Of a stretch of 64,000 nucleotides of DNA, positions 1 through 10,888 are shown in pieces. The stretch is from Homoserinibacter sp. YIM 151385 (lineage in GTDB: Bacteria; Actinomycetota; Actinomycetes; Actinomycetales; Microbacteriaceae): positions 124,001 to 188,000 of the forward strand of contig NZ_CP115175.1 in the NCBI RefSeq assembly GCF_027912415.1. The letters are read 5' to 3'. The notes under the pieces are model-generated. The model searched no databases. It saw only the letters and a list, made by a program, of their open reading frames with translations, and was not told the DNA's origin. Made by a program: the position numbers and the translations under genes. Position 1 is the stretch's first letter; each line of letters begins with the position of its first letter.

Positions 1-1
1 C

Positions 2-859
2 GGCGGCGAGGCGGACGACGTGGAGGCCGCGGCGAGCCTCGAGGAGGGGTCCGGTGCGCGCGTGGTCGCCTCCCCGTCGGCCTCCTTCGAGCACCTCGAC
101 CTCCAGCTGGAGGGCTCCCGCTCGGGCGCCTTCGGCGACGAGCGGGTGCGTCGCGCCTTCCTCCTCACCGTGCCCCGCGCCGAGCTGGCCGCCCTGCAGG
201 CCCTCGGCGTCGGCGACGAGGCGCCCGTGCTCGACTCCTTCGCGCTCCGCTCGGGCGATCCGGCGTACGAGGCGGCGGCGGACTCGGCCGGCGCCGCCGG
301 GTACGCCTCGCCCGACCCGGCGGCGGCCCGCGCCCTCCTCGCCGAGGCGGGGGCGACCGCGCCCGAGGTGTGCCTGCTCTTCGATCCCGCGCAGCCGCGC
401 CGCTCGGCCGGCTTCGAGCTGATCCGGGACGCGGCGGCCGAGGCTGGATTCCGCGTCACGAGCTGCGCGAGCCGCGAGTGGTCGGAGCTCCTCGGCGTGC
501 CCGGGGCCTACGACGCGGCCCTCTTCGCCTGGGACACGAGCCGGCTCGGTCCCGCCGCCGTGAGCGCCGTCTACCGCAGCGACTCGCGGCGCGCGAACCT
601 CACCGGCTTCGCCGACGCGCGCGTCGACGCGGCGGCCGAGGAGCTCCCGCTCGCCGACCCCGCGCGCCAGGCCGAGCTCCTGGGCGAGATCGACGAGCGC
701 GTCTGGGCCTCCGCTTCGAGTCTCCCCATCGCCGAGCAGCGCGTGCTCACCGCGATCGGCCCCCGCGTCGACGGCGTGACGCGCTCGCCGCTCGCCCGCG
801 GGGTCTTCTGGAACGCCTGGATGTGGGCCCCGAGCGGCGACGACGGGCAAAGCGGGTAG
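2..859 (+). CDS. ABC transporter substrate-binding protein, family 5 (C-terminal part only)
   Basis: Open from the left edge of the window, so the signal peptide and N-terminal lobe lie outside; about 285 residues are visible before the TAG stop. The pattern resembles the C-terminal half of oligopeptide/nickel-type binding proteins (SBP_bac_5): a run VRRAFLLTVPR, then a PDPAAARALLAEAG segment (the usual 'D..KAk.LL.eAG'), a D-A-A-L-F-A-W strand and a final WNAWMW tail. Such proteins are secreted lipoproteins that hand peptides to an ABC permease. No permease genes follow, because the next gene is typA, so this is the last gene of its operon or a stand-alone receptor. The ligand cannot be told. 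Confidence 0.75.
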   Translation, partial: GGEADDVEAAASLEEGSGARVVASPSASFEHLDLQLEGSRSGAFGDERVRRAFLLTVPRAELAALQALGVGDEAPVLDSFALRSGDPAYEAAADSAGAAGYASPDPAAARALLAEAGATAPEVCLLFDPAQPRRSAGFELIRDAAAEAGFRVTSCASREWSELLGVPGAYDAALFAWDTSRLGPAAVSAVYRSDSRRANLTGFADARVDAAAEELPLADPARQAELLGEIDERVWASASSLPIAEQRVLTAIGPRVDGVTRSPLARGVFWNAWMWAPSGDDGQSG

Positions 860-928
860 AATCGACCGGTCCCCGGCTCCGTCCGGTGTCCGACATCCTT
901 TTCCCTTCTCCTCCAGAGGTGCTTCCGC

Positions 929-2836
<1,908 letters not shown>

Positions 2837-2871
2837 AGATCGCGTCCAGGGGGATGCGGGATGATGGCGGC

Positions 2872-3339
2872 ATGACCCGCCGTCGTCCCGCCCTCCTGCT
2901 CGTCCCGGCGCTCGCCGCCGCGCTCGCGCTCGCGGGCTGCTCGGTCGTCGACAACGCCGTCCAGGGTGCCGTCGACGGCGCGCAGGAGCAGCTCGACCAG
3001 GCGGTCGACGACGCGATCTCGGAGACGCTCGGCGGCGCCGGCATCTCCCGGAACGGGGAGGTGCCTCCCGGCTTCCCGACGGACGCGGTGCCGATGATCG
3101 ACGGCGACGTCATCGGCGGCGGCAGCGCACCCGAGGGCGGCGGCTGGGCCGTGCAGCTCGCAGTCGAGGGGGAGGGCGCCTTCAGCGCGGCCGCGACGCT
3201 CCTCCAGGACGGCGGCTACCGCGCCGACATCCAGAACTCCGACGCGAGAAGCGGCTTCGGCACCTTCACGGACGACACCTACCGCGTCGTCCTGACGCAG
3301 GACGGCACGACCGTGACCTACGTCGTCGCGCCCCTCTAG
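2872..3339 (+). CDS. Small secreted lipoprotein of unknown function
   Basis: 155 residues. The N-terminus is a clear lipoprotein signal: MTRRRPA, a hydrophobic run and a lipobox LALAGC with Cys at about residue 23, so the mature protein should be lipid-anchored on the outer face of the membrane. The mature part begins with a VDNAVQGAVDGAQEQ amphipathic helix and continues into a small Gly-rich beta domain. I do not recognise the family and give no function. An in-frame ATG at 2854 is possible, but ATG 2872 lies 6 bases after a GATGAT hexamer and gives the better signal peptide. The stop overlaps the stop of the convergent efeB gene by 3 bases. Confidence 0.85.
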   Translation: MTRRRPALLLVPALAAALALAGCSVVDNAVQGAVDGAQEQLDQAVDDAISETLGGAGISRNGEVPPGFPTDAVPMIDGDVIGGGSAPEGGGWAVQLAVEGEGAFSAAATLLQDGGYRADIQNSDARSGFGTFTDDTYRVVLTQDGTTVTYVVAPL

Positions 3340-4640
3340 CGGAACAGCGCCTGCCCGATGTGCTCGCCCTCGCGCGCGCCGGGCGGCACCGCGAACACCG
3401 CCGAGCCGACGTGCTTGATGTACTCGTTGAGGGCGTCGCGCGCGAGGCTCCGCTGCACGGTCGCGAAGTGCGCGGGATCGCGCTGGAACGACAGGAAGAA
3501 GAGCCCGGCATCGAGGCGGCCGAGCGCGTCGTTGCCGTCGACGAAGTTGTAGCCGCGGCGGAGCAGCCGCACGCCGTCGTTGACGCCGGGGTGCGAGAGC
3601 CGGACGTGCGCGGCCTCGTCGACGAGCGGTGCGCCGGTCGCGCCGGTCGCCCCGAAGTCGGGCTCCGTGAACTCGGTGCCGCCCGAGAGCGGGGCGCCCT
3701 CGCCCTTCGACCTGCCGATGACCCGCTCCTGCTCCTCGAGGCGCACGCGATCCCAGGACTCGATGACCATCCGGATGCGGCGGGCGACCAGGTAGGTGCC
3801 GCCCGTCATCCAGCCGGCCCCGTCGCCGCGCTGCACCCAGACGTGCTCCGCGACGGCCGCGCCCTCCTCCGCCTTGACGTTCGCGGTGCCGTCCTTGAAC
3901 CCGAACAGGTTGCGCGGCGTCGTCTGGCTCGTGGAGGTGGAGGCGGTGCGGCCGAATCCGAGCTGCGACCAGCGCAGCGCCGCGCGTCCGAACGCGATGC
4001 GGCTGAGGTTGCGGATCGCGTGCACCGCGACCTGCGGATCGTCGGCGCAGGCCTGGATGGCGAGGTCGCCGCCGGAGCGCCGCGGCTCGAGCGCGTCGCC
4101 GGTGAAGCGGGGCAGCGGCTGGAGCGCCGCCGGCCGGCGGGCGGCGAGGCCGAAGCGGTCCTCGCCCTCCGCGGTCTCGAAGAGCGAGGGGCCGAAGCCG
4201 AAGGTGATCGTGAGGCCCGAGGGCGGGAGGCCGAGCGCCTCGCCCGTGTCGCCGGGCGGGGCGAGCGGGGAGCCGTCGACGGCGCCGCCGGCGCCGACCT
4301 CGAGCCCCTGCGCGAGGAGGGCGGCGGCGGTCGTCCAGTCCTCGAGCAGCTCGACGAGGTCCTCGCGCGTGGCCGAGGACGCCAGATCGAAGGCAGCGAA
4401 GTGCAGGCGGTCCTGCGCCGGTGTCGTGATGCCCGCCTGGTGCTCGCCGTAGAACGGGTAGGACGCGGCGGCTCCCGAGCCGCCCGCAGCCCCCGCGCCG
4501 AGCGCGGCCGCCGTGACGGCGGCCCCGGCGGTGCCGCCGAGCGCGAGCCCCGCGGCACCCGCGCCGGCGAGGCCGAGAAGGCCCCGCCGGCTCAGGACCG
4601 GTCGGCCGTCGGCCCCGTCGGGCGTGCGCTCGTCGTCCAT
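3336..4640 (-). CDS. efeB: Deferrochelatase/DyP-type peroxidase EfeB
   Basis: 434 residues. Residues 17-40 form a twin-arginine signal (SRRGLLGLAGAGAAG), so the folded haem protein is exported by Tat. The DyP fingerprint GFKDG (LFGFKDGTAN, family GXXDG with the distal Asp) is present, and AHVRLSHPG is the region expected to carry the proximal haem ligand. In EfeUOB systems this enzyme oxidises or releases iron for uptake by EfeU. It is the last gene of the minus-strand operon efeU-efeO-efeB and lies 7 bases after efeO. Cargo translocation would need the Tat pathway, to which the tatB gene at 15304 belongs. Confidence 0.95.
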   Translation of the reverse strand: MDDERTPDGADGRPVLSRRGLLGLAGAGAAGLALGGTAGAAVTAAALGAGAAGGSGAAASYPFYGEHQAGITTPAQDRLHFAAFDLASSATREDLVELLEDWTTAAALLAQGLEVGAGGAVDGSPLAPPGDTGEALGLPPSGLTITFGFGPSLFETAEGEDRFGLAARRPAALQPLPRFTGDALEPRRSGGDLAIQACADDPQVAVHAIRNLSRIAFGRAALRWSQLGFGRTASTSTSQTTPRNLFGFKDGTANVKAEEGAAVAEHVWVQRGDGAGWMTGGTYLVARRIRMVIESWDRVRLEEQERVIGRSKGEGAPLSGGTEFTEPDFGATGATGAPLVDEAAHVRLSHPGVNDGVRLLRRGYNFVDGNDALGRLDAGLFFLSFQRDPAHFATVQRSLARDALNEYIKHVGSAVFAVPPGAREGEHIGQALFR

Positions 4641-4647
4641 GCGTCTC

Positions 4648-5856
4648 CTAGAGGCCGAGCACCGTCGAGGTCAGCTGCGAGAGCGGCTCGGCGAGGGCGT
4701 TCACCTGGTCGCTGAGCTCCTTGCGCTCGGCGTCGGAGACCTCGTCGTAGGGCGTGAAGCCCTCCTCGAGGGAGCCGTACTCGGCGAGCAGCGCCTCCAT
4801 GCGGTCGAACTCCTCCTGGATCTCGTCCATGAGGGCCGCCGCGTCGTCGCTCTTCGCGGCGGCGAGCTCCTTCACGTTGCCGAACGCGACCTCCGCGCCC
4901 TGCACGTTCGCGGCGAAGTCGGTGAGGTCGGTGTGCGACCACCAGTCCTCCTCGCCCGAGATCTTGCCGACCGCGACCTCGTCGAGGAGCCCGATCGCGC
5001 CGTTCGAGATGTCGGCGAGCCCGACCGTGAAGTCGTCGGCGGTGACGAGCGAATGCAGCTCCTCGACGTCCGCGACGAGGCCCGCGGCGTACTCGGCGCG
5101 CTCGGCGTCGGTGGAGGGCGCCCAGTCGAGGAGGGCGCTCGTGCCGTCCGAGTTGAGGTCGCCCTCCGCCGGGGGCCAGAGGTCCTTCTCGATGCGGTGG
5201 AAGCCCGTCCACGCGAGGCCCTCGGCGACGGCGTCGACCTCGCGGTAGTCGATCTTCGGGTCGAGGTCGCCGAAGGCCTCCGCCGTGGGCTCGATGCGCT
5301 CGTAGGAGATGCGCGTGCTCGCGAAGAGGTCGCGCGCCGTCTCGTCGTCGCCGGCCGCATAGGCGTCGGCCAGCGCCTCGACCTGGGGGAGGAGCTCGCC
5401 GACCTGGCTCTTGATGTAGGCGACGTAGTTGGCGACCGCCTCGTCGGCCAGCGCCTGCTCGTCCTCCGAGACGGCGCTCGCCTCGCCGGTCACCGTGAAC
5501 TCGGCGAGGCCGATGGGCGCCCCGATGAGCTGGAACTTGCACGCCGTGTAGTACGTGCCGGGCTCGAGCTGCGCGACGTAGGTGACGTGCTGCCCGGGTG
5601 TCACGTTCTCCTTCTCGCCGACGATGCGGAGCTTGTCCTCCGCGAGGATCTCGAACTCGTTGACGTCGGTGCCGGAGTTCGCGAGGTCGAAGCTCACGGG
5701 CCCGGCCTCCGCGGTCGGGGTCGCGACGGCGCAGCGGTCGTCGGCGATGTCGACGGCGATGCTCGCGGCGCCGGCGGGCGCGTTCGGCACGCAGCCGGCG
5801 AGGACGAGTGCGGCGACGCCGATGGCGGCGGCGCCGGCGAGGGGACGGATGCGCAT
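4648..5856 (-). CDS. efeO: Iron uptake lipoprotein EfeO (cupredoxin + M75 domains)
   Basis: 402 residues. It starts with a lipoprotein signal peptide ending LVLAGC (Cys at about 22). The next 100 or so residues have the beta-rich cupredoxin-like domain of EfeO, and the rest is the helical imelysin/M75 domain with the HXXE metal motif in GFHRIEKDL. Known EfeO proteins bind Fe and possibly Cu in the periplasm or on the cell surface and deliver iron to EfeU. It sits between efeU and efeB on the same strand. The gap to efeU is 27 bases and holds a GGAG-type binding site just before the ATG. Confidence 0.95.
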   Translation of the reverse strand: MRIRPLAGAAAIGVAALVLAGCVPNAPAGAASIAVDIADDRCAVATPTAEAGPVSFDLANSGTDVNEFEILAEDKLRIVGEKENVTPGQHVTYVAQLEPGTYYTACKFQLIGAPIGLAEFTVTGEASAVSEDEQALADEAVANYVAYIKSQVGELLPQVEALADAYAAGDDETARDLFASTRISYERIEPTAEAFGDLDPKIDYREVDAVAEGLAWTGFHRIEKDLWPPAEGDLNSDGTSALLDWAPSTDAERAEYAAGLVADVEELHSLVTADDFTVGLADISNGAIGLLDEVAVGKISGEEDWWSHTDLTDFAANVQGAEVAFGNVKELAAAKSDDAAALMDEIQEEFDRMEALLAEYGSLEEGFTPYDEVSDAERKELSDQVNALAEPLSQLTSTVLGL

Positions 5857-5883
5857 GCGGATGCTCCTGTCTCGGGGTGGGGT

Positions 5884-6723
5884 TCAGGCGGCGGCGGGCT
5901 CGGCGGAGCGGGGCGCGCGGCGGCCGCGCACCTGCCTCGCGAAGAGCGCGCCGACGAGGATCAGGTACGCGAGCCAGGCGAGGAACTGCGCCCAGGTCGG
6001 CTCGGGGGTGACGTTGAAGAGGCCGGCGAGGAGCGCGCCCCACCAGCTCGTGGGCGGCACGAGGGCGGCGAGGCTGAAGGCCGCCTCGCCCCAGCCGGGG
6101 ATGACGCCCGCCTCCTGGAGGTCGCCGATGCCGTAGAGCAGGACGCCCGCCGCGACGAGGATGAGCACGGCACCCGTCCAGGTGAAGAAGCGGCCGAGGT
6201 CGATCCGCAGCATCCCGCGCGAGATGAGCCAGGCGAGGACGACCGCCGTGAGGATGCCGAGGACGGCGCCGAGCGCCGCCGTGCCCGCCTCGCCCGAGGA
6301 GCGCACGCTCGCCCATACGAAGAGCGCGGTCTCGATGCCCTCGCGGCCGACGCTCACGACGCCGAGCACCACGAGGCCGAGGCCGCTGCCCTGCTCGAGC
6401 GCGTCCCGCATCCGCCCGCCCAGCTGATCCTTCAGGGTGCGGGCATGGGTGCCCATCCAGAGGATCATCCAGGTGACGAGCCCGACGGCGAGGATCGAGA
6501 GCGAGCCGCCGATGATCTCCTGCGCCTGGAAGCTCAGCCCGTACGGCCCCCAGGTGAGGATCGCGCCGGTCGCGAGGGAGGCGGCGATCGCGAGCCCGAT
6601 GCCGGCCCAGAGCCGGGGGAGCAGGTCGCGGCGGCCGAGCTTGCCGAGGGCGGCCACGAGGATGCCGACGACGAGGCCGGCTTCGAGGCCTTCGCGGAGG
6701 CCGATGAGGTAGTTCGCGAGCAC
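5884..6723 (-). CDS. efeU: Iron permease EfeU (FTR1 family)
   Basis: 279 residues with seven predicted membrane helices. Both iron-transport signatures of the FTR1 family are present: REGLE at residues 10-14 and REGIE at 127-131. The start is GTG (MLANYLIGLREGLEAG), as helix 1 carries the first REXXE motif. It is the first gene of the efeUOB operon. The upstream palindrome at 6791-6804 suggests repression by an IdeR/DtxR-type regulator when iron is plentiful. The C-terminus ends in a short basic tail ([14 protein letters not shown]). Confidence 0.95.
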   Translation of the reverse strand: MLANYLIGLREGLEAGLVVGILVAALGKLGRRDLLPRLWAGIGLAIAASLATGAILTWGPYGLSFQAQEIIGGSLSILAVGLVTWMILWMGTHARTLKDQLGGRMRDALEQGSGLGLVVLGVVSVGREGIETALFVWASVRSSGEAGTAALGAVLGILTAVVLAWLISRGMLRIDLGRFFTWTGAVLILVAAGVLLYGIGDLQEAGVIPGWGEAAFSLAALVPPTSWWGALLAGLFNVTPEPTWAQFLAWLAYLILVGALFARQVRGRRAPRSAEPAAA

Positions 6724-6790
6724 GCGGGACCGTTCGGGAGTGGGGGATGGGAGGCGGATCGACGTCGACCCGTGCGCGACGCATGTTCGG

Positions 6791-6804
6791 TAAGGCTTGC
6801 CTTA
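6791..6804. promoter_or_regulatory. IdeR/DtxR-like iron box upstream of efeU
   Basis: TAAGGCTTGCCTTA is a 14-base inverted repeat (arms TAAGGC/GCCTTA) that matches the core of the actinobacterial IdeR/DtxR operator (TWAGGTTAGSCTAACCTWA, from memory). It lies 68 bases upstream of the efeU start and 86 bases upstream of the divergent membrane-protein gene, in the only sizeable non-coding gap of this part. Confidence 0.75.
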
Positions 6805-6889
6805 GTCGATCGCGCCGAACGCCGAAGATACTCCTCGACGGCTCCGCTGTCCATCCATCCGCCCAGGAACGCGCGGATATCCTCATCCC

Positions 6890-7276
6890 ATGCGCCCACG
6901 GCCCGACCTCGCGAACGCCGCCGCCCTCGCGCTCGGCGCCGTCGCCGCCGCACTCGTCGGGCTCGCGGCCGGCGCGATCGCGACCTTCGTGCACCGGCAG
7001 TGGCTGCCCCTCGGGCTCATCGCCGGCCTCCTCGTCGTCGCCTGCCTCCTCACCGGATTCCGGGTCGTGTTCGACAGCCGCCTCGTCGCGGGCGCGGCAG
7101 CGCTCGGCGTGCTCGGCGCGAGCGGACTGCTCGCGCTGCCCGGTGCCGGCGGCTCGGTGCTCGTCGCCGACTCCGTCGAGGGCTACGTGTGGGCCATCGG
7201 GCCGACCGTGATCGCGCTCGTCGTGCTCGCGTGGCCTCGGCTCGCGCGGCCGGTCGACTCCGCTCCGAGCGATTAG
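6890..7276 (+). CDS. Small integral membrane protein, uncharacterised
   Basis: 128 residues with four hydrophobic segments at about 9-33, 40-57, 66-85 and 95-117, joined by short loops, so it is almost entirely membrane-embedded. The start ATG lies exactly 6 bases after TATCCT (6878-6883), which suggests a leaderless transcript. It directly precedes fdxA (9 bases). It may belong to the actinobacterial DUF6113-type proteins found next to fdxA, but that is from memory. No catalytic motif is visible. Confidence 0.8.
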   Translation: MRPRPDLANAAALALGAVAAALVGLAAGAIATFVHRQWLPLGLIAGLLVVACLLTGFRVVFDSRLVAGAAALGVLGASGLLALPGAGGSVLVADSVEGYVWAIGPTVIALVVLAWPRLARPVDSAPSD

Positions 7277-7279
7277 GAT
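7274..7279 (+). promoter_or_regulatory. -10 box of a leaderless fdxA-dapC transcript
   Basis: TAGGAT ends 6 bases before the GTG start of fdxA, so the predicted transcription start falls on the start codon itself. It overlaps the end of the upstream membrane-protein gene. Confidence 0.55.
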
Positions 7280-7285
7280 TCTCTG

Positions 7286-7609
7286 GTGACGTACGTGATC
7301 GCCCTCCCCTGCGTCGATGTCAAGGATCGCGCCTGCATCGACGAATGCCCCGTCGACTGCATCTACGAGGGCGACCGGATGCTCTACATCCACCCCGACG
7401 AGTGCGTCGACTGCGGCGCCTGCGAGCCCGTGTGCCCCGTCGAGGCCATCTACTACGAGGACGACCTCCCCGAGGAGTGGGCCGACTACTACAAGGCCAA
7501 CGTCGAGTTCTTCGAGGAGGTCGGCATCGGCTCCCCGGGCGGCGCGGCGAAGATCGGCGTCGTCGAGGGCGATCACCCCATCGTGTCGGCGCTCCCGCCC
7601 CAGGGCTGA
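7286..7609 (+). CDS. fdxA: 7-Fe ferredoxin FdxA
   Basis: 107 residues, GTG start. The cysteines at 9, 17, 21, 25, 40, 43, 46 and 50 form the two cluster motifs of actinobacterial [3Fe-4S][4Fe-4S] ferredoxins (CIDECPVDC and CVDCGACEPVCP). A C-terminal extension of about 55 acidic residues (WADYYKANVEFFEE) is typical of the FdxA/FdxC type. It is a soluble electron carrier; its partner is not shown. The stop TGA overlaps the dapC start by one base (TGATG), so the two are translationally coupled, an arrangement I recall from other actinobacteria. Confidence 0.96.
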   Translation: MTYVIALPCVDVKDRACIDECPVDCIYEGDRMLYIHPDECVDCGACEPVCPVEAIYYEDDLPEEWADYYKANVEFFEEVGIGSPGGAAKIGVVEGDHPIVSALPPQG

Positions 7610-8739
7610 TGCGGGGCCTCCCCGGGCGCGCACTCGCGCTGCCCGACTTCCCCTGGGACTCGCTCGTGCCCTACGCCGAGCTCGCCCGGAAGCATCACGG
7701 CGGCATCGTCGACCTCTCCGTCGGCTCGCCCGTCGACGAGACGCCCGCGCTCGTGCGCGAGGCGATCGCGGCGGCCGCCGACGCGCACGCCTACCCGCAG
7801 ACGATCGGCACGCCCGAGCTGCGCGAGGCGATCGCCGCCTGGTTCGCGCGACGTCGAGGCGTCCCGGCCCTCCAGCCGGAGAACGTGCTGCCGACGGTCG
7901 GCTCGAAGGAGCTCATCGCGTGGCTCCCGCTCATGCTCGGCCTCGGACCCGCCGACGCCGTCGTCCTGCCGGCCGCCGCGTACCCGACCTACTCGGTCGG
8001 CGCGGCGCTCGCGGGCGCCCGCGCCGTCGCCGCCGACGACCCCGACGACTGGCCCGAGGACACGCGCCTGGTCTGGCTCAACAGTCCCGGCAACCCCGAC
8101 GGCCGCGTCCTCGGCGTCGAGGAGCTCCGCCGCGCCGTGGAGCGCGCACGAGAGCTCGGCGCCGTCATCGCGAGCGACGAGTGCTATGCCGAGCTCGACT
8201 GGACCGGCGAGGGCACGACCCCCAGCATCCTCGACCCCCGCGTCGTCGGCGACAGCCGGCGGCTCGTGCTCGCCGTCTACTCGCTCAGCAAGCAGTCGAA
8301 CCTGGCCGGCTACCGCGCCGCCTTCGTCGCGGGCTGCGCCGAGCTGATCGGCGCGATCACGCAGGTCCGCAAGCACGCCGGGCTCCTCGTGCCGGCGCCC
8401 GTGCAGGCGGCGATGACGACGGCGCTGGGCGACGACGCGCACGTCGCCGAGCAGAAGGCCCGCTACCGGTCCCGCCGCGAGCAGCTCGTGCCGGCCCTCG
8501 AGTCGGCCGGCTTCCGCATCGACCGCAGCGAGGCCGGGCTCTACCTCTGGGCGACCCGCGGGGAGGACGCCTGGGCGAGCGTCGCCGCGCTCGCCGAGCA
8601 GGGCATCCTTGTCGCCCCGGGCGCGTTCTACGGGGAGGCGGGCGCGCAGCACGTGCGCGTCGCGCTCACGGCGTCCGACGAGCGGATCGCGGAGGCCGCC
8701 CGCCGGCTCCGCGAGTTGTCGGCAACCTCCAAGGGGTGA
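7609..8739 (+). CDS. dapC: Succinyldiaminopimelate transaminase DapC
   Basis: 376 residues, fold type I PLP aminotransferase. The PLP lysine lies in SLSKQSNLAGYR, the substrate loop is NSPGNPDG, and the pyridine-binding Asp precedes CYAELDW. It converts N-succinyl-2-amino-6-ketopimelate and glutamate to N-succinyl-LL-diaminopimelate in lysine and cell-wall synthesis. The start ATG overlaps the fdxA stop. dapD (12043) and dapE (13053), the enzymes of the same succinylase branch, lie close by but on separate transcripts. Confidence 0.94.
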   Translation: MRGLPGRALALPDFPWDSLVPYAELARKHHGGIVDLSVGSPVDETPALVREAIAAAADAHAYPQTIGTPELREAIAAWFARRRGVPALQPENVLPTVGSKELIAWLPLMLGLGPADAVVLPAAAYPTYSVGAALAGARAVAADDPDDWPEDTRLVWLNSPGNPDGRVLGVEELRRAVERARELGAVIASDECYAELDWTGEGTTPSILDPRVVGDSRRLVLAVYSLSKQSNLAGYRAAFVAGCAELIGAITQVRKHAGLLVPAPVQAAMTTALGDDAHVAEQKARYRSRREQLVPALESAGFRIDRSEAGLYLWATRGEDAWASVAALAEQGILVAPGAFYGEAGAQHVRVALTASDERIAEAARRLRELSATSKG

Positions 8740-8782
8740 CGGGGCAGCGTTGGCGGGCGCGACAGTTCCGCTCGCGAGACCG

Positions 8783-8788
8783 TAGGCT
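8783..8788 (+). promoter_or_regulatory. -10 box of a leaderless gltA transcript
   Basis: TAGGCT ends 6 bases before the GTG start of gltA; no ribosome binding site is visible between them. Confidence 0.55.
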
Positions 8789-8794
8789 GTAGTC

Positions 8795-10093
<1,299 letters not shown>

Positions 10094-10136
10094 GACGAAG
10101 AAGCGCCTCCGCCGTCTGCTGCCGTTCCGGCGTCGC

Positions 10137-10718
10137 GTGGACGTCGGGCGCTATGTCGCGCCGCCGCCCGTCGACCCGGTGCACACGGACCTCGTCGCGG
10201 ACGAGGGCGTGCTCGTGGCCGCCTCAGCCGTCCGCATGACCCTGCGGAACCGGCTCATCATCCGGGCGCTCCGCGACGGCGAGCCCTATGACGAGTCGGT
10301 TGCGCGCGAGATCGCCCTCGCGGTGCTCGCCGCGCTCGCGGTCGAGAAGGAGGAGGATGCGGCCCGCCTCGACCGCGAGATCGAGACGGCCCGCGTGCGC
10401 CCGGGGCGCTCCCAGCACCAGACCGACTACCGCGCTGGCGACGTCTCGCAGCTCGGCCGCCGCGCCGCGGTCTCGCGCACGCTGGCGCGTCGGCTCCGCG
10501 AGGTCGCCGACAACGAGGCCAGTGTCGCCGAGATCGTGGAGGCCGCCCGCGAGAGCGCCTGGGGCGACATCCAGGGCTCCCTCCTCGCGCGCCTCGATGC
10601 TCGCCCCGAGAACGTCGCCGACTCGGAGAAGTACCGGCGCGACCGCGAGATCCGCATGCGCCAGCTCGTCGTCATCGACCTCGCCGAGCTCGAGCGCGCC
10701 GCCGCCCCCGAGTACTGA
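10137..10718 (+). CDS. Conserved-looking hypothetical protein, coiled-coil, downstream of gltA
   Basis: 193 residues from GTG 10137. No family is recognised. The middle is charged and helical (REIALAVLAALAVEKEEDAARLDREIETARV), with predicted coiled-coil character, and the C-terminus has DSEKYRRDREIRMRQL. No signal peptide and no membrane segment are visible. The reading frame stays open upstream into the end of gltA and encodes a basic stretch (TKKRLRRLLPFRRR at 10095-10136) without an ATG, GTG or TTG, so the true start may be a rare codon just after the gltA stop. It probably shares the gltA transcript. Confidence 0.7.
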   Translation: MDVGRYVAPPPVDPVHTDLVADEGVLVAASAVRMTLRNRLIIRALRDGEPYDESVAREIALAVLAALAVEKEEDAARLDREIETARVRPGRSQHQTDYRAGDVSQLGRRAAVSRTLARRLREVADNEASVAEIVEAARESAWGDIQGSLLARLDARPENVADSEKYRRDREIRMRQLVVIDLAELERAAAPEY

Positions 10719-10730
10719 GCCCCGCCGTCA

Positions 10731-10760
10731 TCCCGGCCCCCGCCCCGCCCCCGCCCCCGC
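10731..10760 (-). repeat. G-run (potential G-quadruplex on the minus strand) outside the left hairpin
   Basis: On the plus strand four tracts of 4-5 C are separated by single G residues (10737-10741, 10743-10746, 10748-10752, 10754-10758). Read on the minus strand this fits the G4 pattern of four G-runs with 1-base loops. It abuts the hairpin repeat at 10769 and mirrors the plus-strand G-runs outside the right hairpin. Confidence 0.5.
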
Positions 10761-10768
10761 TTTCGTGT

Positions 10769-10857
10769 CTTCCGAAATGCAGGATCAGCGGGGCGGCTTC
10801 GCCGTCCCCGCGGCGGTGGTCCCGGGCCCGGAGGCCGCTGGTCCTGCATTTCGGAAG
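10769..10857. repeat. 89-bp hairpin repeat, copy 1
   Basis: The outer arms are perfect 16-base complements, CTTCCGAAATGCAGGA at 10769-10784 and its reverse complement at 10842-10857. An inner CAGCGG (10786-10791) pairs with CCGCTG (10835-10840). Total length is 89 bases, the same as copy 2 at 11849, although most of the interior differs. It lies 31 bases downstream of the stop codon of the AbiEi/DUF559 gene. This resembles a REP-type element rather than an insertion-sequence end, since each copy is a complete palindrome. Confidence 0.85.
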
Positions 10858-10888
10858 GGGGCGGGCCGCGGCGAGCTGGGATGGGCGT

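Noticed and set aside
4592-7633. 1013-codon open frame on the minus strand across efeO, efeU and fdxA
   Set aside because: It crosses several well-supported genes and its translation is Arg/Pro-rich without domains; the high GC content makes stop codons rare in such frames.
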